Below, piece by piece: positions 1 to 5,241 of a stretch of DNA of 5,243 bases (its first letter is position 1; each line of letters opens with the position of its first letter). Origin of the DNA: Rhodobacteraceae bacterium UBA6236 (GTDB lineage Bacteria > Pseudomonadota > Alphaproteobacteria > Rhodobacterales > Rhodobacteraceae); NCBI GenBank assembly GCA_002440945.1, contig DJWG01000080.1, positions 1-5,243 on the forward strand, given 5' to 3'. Under the pieces are notes generated by a model. It saw nothing but the letters and a program-made list of their open reading frames with translations. It had not been told where the DNA came from and did no database searches. Made by a program: the position numbers and the translations under genes.

Positions 1-422
1 TGGTGGTGATCCGCTACGAAGGCCCGAAAGGCGGGCCGGGCATGCAGGAGATGCTTTATCCCACGAGCTATCTGAAATCGAAGGGGCTGGGCAAAGCCTG
101 CGCGCTGATCACCGATGGACGCTTCTCGGGCGGAACGTCGGGGCTCTCGATCGGGCACGTTAGCCCCGAGGCCGCTTCGGGCGGGACCATCGGCCTTGTG
201 CGGGACGGGGACAGGGTCGAGATCGACATTCCGGGCCGGACCATCACCCTTGCGGTGCCGGACGCGGAACTGGCGCGGCGCCGGGCCGAGCAGGACGCCA
301 AGGGCTGGACTCCGGCGGCCCCGCGCGCGCGCAAGGTCAGCACGGCGCTGAAGGCCTATGCCATGCTCGCCACCTCGGCGGCGCAAGGCGCGGTGCGGAA
401 GCTGCCGAAGGATGCGGAATAG
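1..422 (+). CDS. ilvD: Dihydroxy-acid dehydratase, C-terminal part (5' end outside window)
   Basis: This is the last 139 or so residues of dihydroxy-acid dehydratase, the cytoplasmic Fe-S enzyme that converts 2,3-dihydroxy-acids to 2-keto acids in valine, isoleucine and pantothenate synthesis. The reading frame is already open at the window edge (full codons from base 3), so the GTG at base 3 is not a true start. The visible part begins with [14 protein letters not shown], followed by the family's second signature [10 protein letters not shown] and then [12 protein letters not shown] (about bases 105-170). The serine in GRFSGG belongs to the active site in this family. The tail, with WTP then [18 protein letters not shown], resembles the long E. 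coli-type form of about 610 residues. The Fe-S cluster cysteines lie in the missing N-terminal part. The gene ends with TAG at 420-422. It faces the minus-strand operon tail to tail and has no evident functional tie to it. Confidence 0.96.
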   Translation, partial: VVIRYEGPKGGPGMQEMLYPTSYLKSKGLGKACALITDGRFSGGTSGLSIGHVSPEAASGGTIGLVRDGDRVEIDIPGRTITLAVPDAELARRRAEQDAKGWTPAAPRARKVSTALKAYAMLATSAAQGAVRKLPKDAE

Positions 423-489
423 TCCGGGGGCCTGACGCTCTCAGACGGCATTCATCCGCTGCCCTTGGCTCAGTTGACAGCGCAATCTG

Positions 490-520
490 TCCCGTCGGCA
501 CATCTGTCGTGGCGACGGGA
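490..520. terminator. Terminator-like hairpin between convergent genes
   Basis: TCCCGTCG (490-497) and CGACGGGA (513-520) form a perfect 8-bp stem around a 15-nt loop. The hairpin lies in the 138-bp gap between the ilvD stop codon (422) and the stop codon of the DUF302 gene (561), so it could end transcripts from both sides. Neither strand has a run of T after the stem, so it is not a classic intrinsic terminator. A second small stem, CCCTG-cgtta-CAGGG (554-568), overlaps the DUF302 stop codon. The rest of the gap shows nothing I can name. Confidence 0.35.
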
Positions 521-560
521 GGAAAGCGAGTATCGCTGAATTGCGGGCCGCAACCCTGCG

Positions 561-947
561 TTACAGGGCGTCGACCGCCGCCGCCAGCAGGTCGCGCACC
601 TGACCTGCAACGGCCTGCAGTTCCGGGTTTTCGATAGCCTGCATCGAGGCGACCGGGTCGATGGCGCTGATTTCGACCCCGCCGTCCACTTCCCGCAGGA
701 TGACGTTGCAGGGCAGCATCGCTCCGACCCGCGGCTCGATGCCGATCGCCTTGTGGGCCATGGCCGGATTGCACGCCCCAAGGATGCGGTAGCCCGGCAT
801 GGTTGCGCCGAGCTTTTTCTGCATCGTGGCTGCCACGTCGATTTCAGTGAGGATGCCAAAGCCTTTCGCGGCCAGCGCGGCGCGGGTTCGGCTATCCGCC
901 TCTTGCAGGGTGAGACCGTCGAGCTTGCGGTTGATGGTGTAGGTCAT
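561..947 (-). CDS. DUF302 domain protein
   Basis: A 128-residue single-domain protein of the DUF302 family. It is probably cytoplasmic, since no signal peptide or membrane segment is visible. The family pattern is clear: KGFGILTEIDV (about residues 28-38), a lysine-rich stretch MQKKLGA, YRILGACNP (53-61), the segment around EPRVGAMLPCNV (71-82), and SAIDPVASM (94-102). Two cysteines, C59 in GACNP and C80 in LPCNV, are the only ones and fall in the conserved blocks, so metal, thiol or persulfide chemistry is possible but unproven. The ATG at 947 was chosen because AAAGGAG lies just upstream of it. The longer open frame up to 1067 runs into the permease gene and lacks an RBS. It is the last gene of the minus-strand operon, 56 bp after the permease. 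The molecular function of DUF302 is unknown; the context suggests a role in sulfur stress. Confidence 0.9.
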   Translation of the reverse strand: MTYTINRKLDGLTLQEADSRTRAALAAKGFGILTEIDVAATMQKKLGATMPGYRILGACNPAMAHKAIGIEPRVGAMLPCNVILREVDGGVEISAIDPVASMQAIENPELQAVAGQVRDLLAAAVDAL

Positions 948-1003
948 CGCTTTCTCCTTTCGATCCATGTCTGAACCGGAACGCGGCTGGGCGTCATTCG
1001 GTT

Positions 1004-2764
1004 CTACAACGCGCCCTGCGCGTGCATCCGCAGGTCGCGGCTGGCGCAGCGTTTCGTCAGCTTGCACCAGGCCTCGAATTGAGAAACGAAGACCGGCCCT
1101 TCAAGATGCGCAAGGAAATCGGTTTTCCGAAGGCGGTCCATCACCGGTCCCTTCACCTCGGACAGGTGCAGTGTGACGTTCATGTCGTGAAGGTGTCGGA
1201 CGAGCGCCTCGAGCGTTTCCAGCGCGCTCAGGTCGATTTCGTTCACGGCGGAACACATCAGGATGACGTGGCGCAGGCCGGTGTCGCCAGAGACGCGGGC
1301 GAGGATCAGGTCTTCAAGATAGCGGGTATTGGCGAAGTACAGGCTTTCGTCGATCCGCAGCGTCAGGACGGCGGGGTCGGTTTCAACCTTGAAACGGTGG
1401 ATGTTGCGGAAGTGTTCGGTCCCCGGCACCAGCCCGACTTCGGCCACATGCGGGCGCGAGGTGCGGTAGAGGTGAAGGAAAAGCGAAAGCAAGACGCCCG
1501 CGGATACGCCGGCCTCGACCCCCGCCAGAAGCGTCACGGCCATCGTGGAGGCAACGGCGGCGAAGTCGGTGCGGGAATATGCGAAGCTGCGCTTCAAGAT
1601 CGACAGGTCCACGAGGCTCAGGACGGCGACGACGATGGTCGCGGCCAGCGTGGCTTTGGGCAGGTAAGCGATCAGCGGGGTCAGGAACAGCGCGGCCATC
1701 GCAAGGCCGATGGCGGTGAAGGCCCCCGCGGCGGGGGTTTCGGCGCCTGCGTCATAGTTCACGACCGAGCGCGCGAAGCCGCCGGTGACGGGAAAGCCGC
1801 CCGTCAGCGACGCGCCGAGGTTCGCCGCGCCAAGCGCCACCAGTTCCTGATCGGGATCGATCCGCTGCCGCCGCTTCGCGGCCAATGTCTGGCCGACGGT
1901 GACGGACTCGACGAACCCGATGAGCGAGATGAGCGCGGCGGGAAGAAGAAGCTCGCGGAGCAGCGAAGGATCGAACGAGGGCAGAGTGAAGGGCGGCAGG
2001 CTTTGCGGCACGGCCCCCACCACGGCGACGCCCGCCTTGTCCAGGCCGAACCACCAGACGGCAAGGGTCGATGCCGCGATGGCCAGCACCGGCCCCGCCT
2101 TGGCCAGCATGTCGGCGGGCCGTGCGGCAAGGCCCATCCGGCGCAGCAGGGGCTTCAGCCCGCGCCGGACCCAGAACAGGAAGCCAAGGCTGGCCCCCCC
2201 GATCACCAAGGTCGGCAGATTGACCTTCGCCACCTGTTCCGTCAGCGAGGCAAGCTGCGGCAAAAGCGCGTGGCCTTCGGCTTTCAGCCCGGTCAGCGGG
2301 CCGATCTGGCTCGCTGCGATCAGGATGCCCGAGGCCGAGATGAACCCTGAGATCACCGGATGCGACAGGAAATTCGCAAGAAAGCCCAGTCGCAGCACCC
2401 CCATCAGCAAAAGCATCCCGCCCGACAGGAAGGCAAGCGTCAGCGCGGCGATGGCATACCCAGCCGTCCCCGCCTCGGCCAGCTGACCGATGGCGGCGGC
2501 GGTCATCAGCGACACCACCGCGACCGGACCCACCGCCAGCACGCGCGAGGTGCCGAACAGCGTATAAAGCAGGATCGGCACGATCGAGGCGTAAAGCCCC
2601 GCCTCGGGCGGCAGGCCCGCAAGCAGCGCATAGGCCAGCGATTGCGGGATCAGCATGATCGTGACGATCACCGAGGCCAGAAGGTCGCTTGCCAGCGTCC
2701 CGCGCCGATAGTCGCGCGCCCAGTCAAGGACAGGGATCCAGCGCCGCACTCTCCTGCCCTGCAT
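1004..2764 (-). CDS. SulP-family inorganic anion permease with STAS domain
   Basis: A 586-residue inner-membrane transporter of the SulP (SLC26) family, a usual length for the family. The transport part (about residues 25-435) is a series of hydrophobic helices. It has the family signature IPQSLAYALLAGLPPEAGLY (39-58) followed by VLAVGP, and the core block ESVTVGQTLAAKRRQRIDPD (286-305), then QELVALGAANLGASLTGGFP and VTGGFARSVVNYDAGA. A cytoplasmic STAS domain follows (about 460-565), with the usual conserved stretch NEIDLSALETLE (508-519). The family moves sulfate, bicarbonate and other anions, and the substrate cannot be read from sequence. Its place directly after a persulfide dioxygenase gene favours a sulfur oxyanion such as sulfite or sulfate, which is an inference. 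ATG at 2764 is preferred over GTG at 2770 because TAAGGAAG lies at good spacing from the ATG but abuts the GTG. Only 10 bp separate it from the upstream stop codon. Confidence 0.95.
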   Translation of the reverse strand: MQGRRVRRWIPVLDWARDYRRGTLASDLLASVIVTIMLIPQSLAYALLAGLPPEAGLYASIVPILLYTLFGTSRVLAVGPVAVVSLMTAAAIGQLAEAGTAGYAIAALTLAFLSGGMLLLMGVLRLGFLANFLSHPVISGFISASGILIAASQIGPLTGLKAEGHALLPQLASLTEQVAKVNLPTLVIGGASLGFLFWVRRGLKPLLRRMGLAARPADMLAKAGPVLAIAASTLAVWWFGLDKAGVAVVGAVPQSLPPFTLPSFDPSLLRELLLPAALISLIGFVESVTVGQTLAAKRRQRIDPDQELVALGAANLGASLTGGFPVTGGFARSVVNYDAGAETPAAGAFTAIGLAMAALFLTPLIAYLPKATLAATIVVAVLSLVDLSILKRSFAYSRTDFAAVASTMAVTLLAGVEAGVSAGVLLSLFLHLYRTSRPHVAEVGLVPGTEHFRNIHRFKVETDPAVLTLRIDESLYFANTRYLEDLILARVSGDTGLRHVILMCSAVNEIDLSALETLEALVRHLHDMNVTLHLSEVKGPVMDRLRKTDFLAHLEGPVFVSQFEAWCKLTKRCASRDLRMHAQGAL

Positions 2765-2769
2765 CGCCA

Positions 2770-2777
2770 CTTCCTTA
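2770..2777 (-). promoter_or_regulatory. RBS of the SulP gene overlapping the stop codon of the preceding gene
   Basis: Read on the minus strand the junction is CTGTAAGGAAGTGGCGATG. The TAA stop of the dioxygenase gene (2777-2775) forms the first three bases of the Shine-Dalgarno sequence TAAGGAAG, and the permease ATG follows at 2764. This decides the permease start and suggests that ribosomes finishing the first gene re-initiate on the second (translational coupling). Confidence 0.75.
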
Positions 2778-3659
2778 CAGACTGTTCACGGGAACCTTCA
2801 GCATCGGCCGCCCCGAAGCATCGGTCGGAACCTCGCCCGCCCGCATGTTCACCTGAAGCGAGGGGAGGATCAGTCTTGGCATCCCCAGCGTGGCGTCGCG
2901 TTCGGTGCGGAGTTTCACGAACTGTTCCTTCGTGGTGCCGTGGCCGACGTGGATGTTGTGCTCCTTTTCCTCGGCCACCGTCGTTTCCCAGCGGATGTCC
3001 CGTCCGTTGGGGCCGTAGTCGTGGCACATGAAAAGCCGGGTCTGGTGGGGCAGGGCCAGCACCTTCTGGATGCTGTCGTAAAGCTCGCCCGCATCGCCGC
3101 CGGGAAAATCGGCGCGTGCCGATCCCCCGTCGGGCATGAAGAGCGTGTCGCCGACGAAAGCCGCATCGCCCACGACATGCGTCATGCAGGCGGGGGTATG
3201 ACCGGGCGTATGGATCGCCCGCACCGGCATGGTGCCGATGCTATAGGTGTCACCATCCTTGAAAAGCGCGTCGAACTGCGACCCGTCGCGCTGGAATTCG
3301 GTGCCTTCGTTGAAGATCTTGCCGAAGGTTTCCTGCACGACGGTGATCTTTTCGCCGATCCCGATGCGGCCCCCAAGCTTTTGCTGGATATAGGGCGCGG
3401 CGCTCAGGTGGTCGGCATGGACATGGGTTTCGATCAGCCATTCGAGCCGCCAGCCCTTCTTGCCGACGAAGGCGATGATCTCATCGGCATGGTCATAGGT
3501 GATCCGCCCCGCCGCGTAGTCGATGTCCATCACGGAATCGATCACCGCGCAGGCGTCGGAGGCGGGATCGCGCACCACATAGCTGATCGTGTTGGTCGCG
3601 GGATCGAAGAAACCGTGAACCTCGGGCGCGGTTGTGTGCGGAGTGGTCTGTTCGGGCAT
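2775..3659 (-). CDS. ETHE1/Blh-type persulfide dioxygenase (metallo-beta-lactamase fold)
   Basis: A 294-residue cytoplasmic metallo-beta-lactamase-fold protein. It most resembles the persulfide dioxygenases (ETHE1, Blh), which use one iron to oxidise glutathione persulfide to sulfite. The metal motif THVHADHL gives H79, H81, D83 and H84. TPGHT supplies H154, GDTLF supplies D171 and MCHDYG supplies H213. By analogy with ETHE1, H79, H154 and D171 would hold the iron. The block GGSARADFPGGDAGELYDSI (178-197) matches the ETHE1/Blh-specific region rather than glyoxalase II. Xylella/Agrobacterium Blh proteins carry an extra N-terminal DUF442 sulfurtransferase domain, and no such domain or rhodanese is fused here. 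ATG at 3659 has AGGAAAGGA at proper spacing; the 38-residue upstream extension has no support. It is the first gene of the operon, directly behind a SqrR-like operator. Another thiol-ester or persulfide hydrolase activity remains possible. Confidence 0.93.
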   Translation of the reverse strand: MPEQTTPHTTAPEVHGFFDPATNTISYVVRDPASDACAVIDSVMDIDYAAGRITYDHADEIIAFVGKKGWRLEWLIETHVHADHLSAAPYIQQKLGGRIGIGEKITVVQETFGKIFNEGTEFQRDGSQFDALFKDGDTYSIGTMPVRAIHTPGHTPACMTHVVGDAAFVGDTLFMPDGGSARADFPGGDAGELYDSIQKVLALPHQTRLFMCHDYGPNGRDIRWETTVAEEKEHNIHVGHGTTKEQFVKLRTERDATLGMPRLILPSLQVNMRAGEVPTDASGRPMLKVPVNSL

Positions 3660-3686
3660 GGCGCGATCCTTTCCTGTGACGGGATC

Positions 3687-3714
3687 AATATATTCTGGAA
3701 AACGAATGCGACAA
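3687..3714 (-). promoter_or_regulatory. Predicted promoter of the persulfide dioxygenase-SulP-DUF302 operon
   Basis: On the minus strand, TTGTCG (3714-3709) and TATATT (3692-3687) are separated by 16 bp and fit a sigma-70-type promoter. Transcription would start near 3680, giving a short leader of about 20 nt before the ATG at 3659. It is the only markedly AT-rich spot in the 204-bp divergent region. The prediction is from sequence only. Confidence 0.6.
3692..3707. promoter_or_regulatory. SqrR/BigR-type operator (ATTC-N8-GAAT)
   Basis: A perfect inverted repeat, ATTC (3692-3695), eight bases, GAAT (3704-3707). It matches the half-site pattern I recall for SqrR, the ArsR-family persulfide-responsive repressor of Rhodobacter. 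It lies inside the promoter spacer and touches the -10 hexamer, so a bound repressor would block RNA polymerase. The first gene downstream is a persulfide dioxygenase, a usual target of this regulator class. The repressor gene itself is not in the window. Confidence 0.65.
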
Positions 3715-3806
3715 GCCTGCCCAGGTGTCCGCTCTGTTTTGCCTGCCCTGTCTTGCCCGCTTTGGCTCCGCATCGGCGTTCACGGGGGCGCTGCAACCAA
3801 CGCCTG

Positions 3807-3856
3807 TTTCGCGCGTTGTCCTCGCGAAAGCGGCGCTGCCGCGCAACGCGAAAGGA
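3807..3856 (+). promoter_or_regulatory. 5' leader with two alternative hairpins next to the RBS
   Basis: TTTCGCG (3807-3813) can pair with CGCGAAA at 3823-3829 (9-nt loop) or with the second copy at 3847-3853. The second pairing can extend, with a 2-nt bulge, to TTTCGCGCGTTG against CAACGCGAAA, and it covers part of the Shine-Dalgarno AAAGGA (3851-3856) of the following gene. The two folds exclude each other, so the leader might affect translation. The stretch is very GC-rich, so chance is a real alternative. No clear plus-strand promoter could be picked out in 3715-3863. Confidence 0.3.
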
Positions 3857-3863
3857 TGCTCCG

Positions 3864-4856
3864 ATGCGGACATTGACCCTGCCGTTGATCCTTGTGGCAA
3901 GCCTTGGCCTGACCGTTCCTGCGCCAGCGCAGGATCTGAAAAATGTGATCGGCGGGATCGCCGACACACTTTTGCAGCAGGAACTGGATCGCAACGCCTA
4001 TGTCGCGGCCCAAGACGCCAACTCCGTCTCGGCCTACCGCGATTATCTGACCAAGTTCCCGAGGGGCGCCTACCGCACGAATGCCCAACAGGCGTTGGCG
4101 CGGCTGGGTGCGCCTGTGGCGGGATCGCCCGAGGCGACATCCCAGGTCGAGGCGCGGCTGGGGATTACCGTCAGTCAGAAGGTGGCCGTGCAGCGCGAAC
4201 TGACGCGCCTGGGGTATCGAACCTATGGGGCAGATGGGGTCTGGGGGCGAAATACCCGGACGGCAATCGCGAACTGGCAGCGCGACCGGGGCGACAGGGT
4301 CACGGGCTACGTCACCGGGCCGCAGCTGGAAGTGCTTTTGCGGAGCAGGGTGGTGACATCGACCGACAACAGCAACGGGCCCGGTCCGGCCGAGACCGAG
4401 GCGCGCCTGCGTCTGACCCGCAGCCAGCGAACCGAGATCCAGCGCCAGCTGACCGGGATCGGCTATGACGCGGGGGTGGCGGACGGGCTTTGGGGCAGCC
4501 GGACCCGCGCCGCGCTGAAAGCTTGGCAAAGGGCGAACCGCAAGGACCAGACCGGCTATGTGACGGCGGCCCAGATCGATCAGATCGCGGCGCAGGCGGG
4601 CAATGCATCGCCATCGCGGAGCGATGCGACGGGGGCAGCGCTGGAAGAGCGGTTGCTGTCGCTGTCGCTTGCCGAGCGTTCGGACCTGCAACGCCGTCTG
4701 GCCCGGCTGGGATACGATCCGACGCAGGCCGACGGCACCTTCGGACCTGGCACGCGCCAGGCCATCGCCGCATGGCAGCGGGACGAGGGAGAAGCGGCGA
4801 CAGGCTATCTGACCGCAGATCAGGTGAGAACGATCCGGGCCGAGACAGGCGGCTGA
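3864..4856 (+). CDS. Secreted protein with three peptidoglycan-binding repeats
   Basis: A 330-residue exported protein that probably binds the cell wall in the periplasm. A signal peptide (MRTLTLPLILVASLGLTVPAPA, cleavage likely after A22 of APA) is followed by SAYRDYLTKFPRGAYRTNAQ (56-75), the 'Ayr.yL..fP.G.y...A' motif common in front of such domains in Rhodobacterales. Three PG_binding_1-type repeats follow, at about 95-160, 178-243 and 261-326. Their cores are ADGVWGRNTRTAIANWQR, ADGLWGSRTRAALKAWQR and ADGTFGPGTRQAIAAWQR, each followed by TGYVT or TGYLT. The ADG triplets sit at 123, 206 and 289, an exact 83-residue period. No hydrolase, amidase or transpeptidase domain is present. The ATG at 3864 has AAAGGA seven bases upstream and is followed at once by the signal peptide; the frame is open back to 2940, but only antisense to the dioxygenase gene. 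It is divergent from the sulfur operon and its precise role is unknown. Confidence 0.92.
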   Translation: MRTLTLPLILVASLGLTVPAPAQDLKNVIGGIADTLLQQELDRNAYVAAQDANSVSAYRDYLTKFPRGAYRTNAQQALARLGAPVAGSPEATSQVEARLGITVSQKVAVQRELTRLGYRTYGADGVWGRNTRTAIANWQRDRGDRVTGYVTGPQLEVLLRSRVVTSTDNSNGPGPAETEARLRLTRSQRTEIQRQLTGIGYDAGVADGLWGSRTRAALKAWQRANRKDQTGYVTAAQIDQIAAQAGNASPSRSDATGAALEERLLSLSLAERSDLQRRLARLGYDPTQADGTFGPGTRQAIAAWQRDEGEAATGYLTADQVRTIRAETGG

Positions 4857-4912
4857 CCGGGGTTCGGCCGACATCAGATCGCGGACGTGGTCCCCTTCAG
4901 GTGCCGGTCAGC
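4852..4912 (+). repeat. 9-bp inverted repeat at the 3' end of the peptidoglycan-binding gene
   Basis: GCTGACCGG (4852-4860, covering the TGA stop) is the exact reverse complement of CCGGTCAGC (4904-4912), with 43 nt between, including a small GGAC-gtg-GTCC hairpin (4883-4893). It could be a 3'-end stabilising or terminating structure. No T-run follows. Confidence 0.35.
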
Positions 4913-5195
4913 TTCCCGACTCGCGACACTCAGGCTGTGCCCGACGGGGGAGGGGAGGGGAATCGTCCGCCGACTCGTGTTGGAACTCGCGGGATTCGGA
5001 CCATGCAGGCGGCGCGGGGCAAAGATTCGCGATCATTTCTGCCCTTCCGGCGCAGATTCGCGTTTTGCCAAGGCTTCTGTCGTGAAGTCGTTACGGTTTT
5101 CCTGTGAACTCGGCCCTGGAAGGAAAACCTGCGCAGGCCCAAGAAAACAAGGGCGTGCAGGGGTGCGGCCACCATCTGCCCGCCAGGCGGCGCAG
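4857..5195. other. Intergenic region without a convincing gene
   Basis: No reading frame here has both an RBS and protein-like composition. The stretch contains a G-rich run with three G-tracts split by single A's (4946-4960), a 9-bp direct repeat AGATTCGCG at 5023-5031 and 5054-5062 (31 bp apart), and the inverted repeats listed separately. No tRNA could be folded. It most likely serves as spacer and upstream region for the promoter at the right edge. Confidence 0.6.
5095..5129. repeat. 9-bp inverted repeat GGTTTTCCT / AGGAAAACC
   Basis: GGTTTTCCT (5095-5103) and AGGAAAACC (5121-5129) are perfect reverse complements with a 17-nt spacer. The right arm runs into the 10-bp palindrome CCTGCGCAGG (5128-5137). 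A further near-perfect stem with one bulged base, TCTGCCCGCC / GGCGGCGCAGA, lies at 5175-5196. These could be protein-binding sites or RNA hairpins. No function can be assigned. Confidence 0.4.
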
Positions 5196-5197
5196 AG

Positions 5198-5241
5198 AAA
5201 AATCCGCTTTTCCTCCGATTTCTTTAAAAAAGCGCTTGCGG
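5198..5241 (+). promoter_or_regulatory. Upstream half of a strong promoter: phased A/T tracts and -35 hexamer
   Basis: In GC-rich surroundings, AAAAA (5198-5202), TTTT (5208-5211), TTTCTTT (5219-5225) and AAAAAA (5226-5231) follow each other at about one helical turn. TTGCGG (5236-5241), a plausible -35, comes next. The A/T-rich block just upstream fits an UP element as seen at rRNA and tRNA promoters. The -10 would fall around 5258, outside the window, so the downstream gene is unknown. Confidence 0.45.

Noticed and set aside
948..1067. N-terminal extension of the DUF302 protein
   Set aside because: The extra 40 residues overlap the end of the permease gene, lack an RBS and do not resemble the family; ATG 947 has AAAGGAG just upstream.
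1022..2350. Long plus-strand open frame (442 codons) opposite the permease gene
   Set aside because: Its translation is rich in R, G, H, Q and D with no domain pattern, as expected for the antisense of a GC-rich gene. The opposite strand encodes a full SulP protein.
3660..3773. N-terminal extension of the persulfide dioxygenase
   Set aside because: It would run through the promoter and operator, has no RBS, and the extra residues match no domain.
2940..3863. In-frame upstream extension of the peptidoglycan-binding protein
   Set aside because: It is antisense to the dioxygenase gene and would bury the signal peptide. The ATG at 3864 has a good RBS.
3780..4874. Minus-strand open frame (364 codons) opposite the peptidoglycan-binding gene
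   Set aside because: The translation is arginine- and proline-rich without recognisable motifs, and the plus strand carries a signal peptide and three clear repeats.
4961..5010. Possible tRNA-like segment around GGGATTCGGACC
   Set aside because: No T-loop consensus, anticodon arm or acceptor stem can be assembled on either strand.
4490..5107. Plus-strand 205-residue open frame over the end of the peptidoglycan-binding gene
   Set aside because: It is out of frame with the real gene and its composition is low in hydrophobic residues; a shadow frame.
4930..5175. Minus-strand 81-residue open frame in the right intergenic region
   Set aside because: No RBS, very arginine/proline-rich, no motif, and it spans the inverted repeats.
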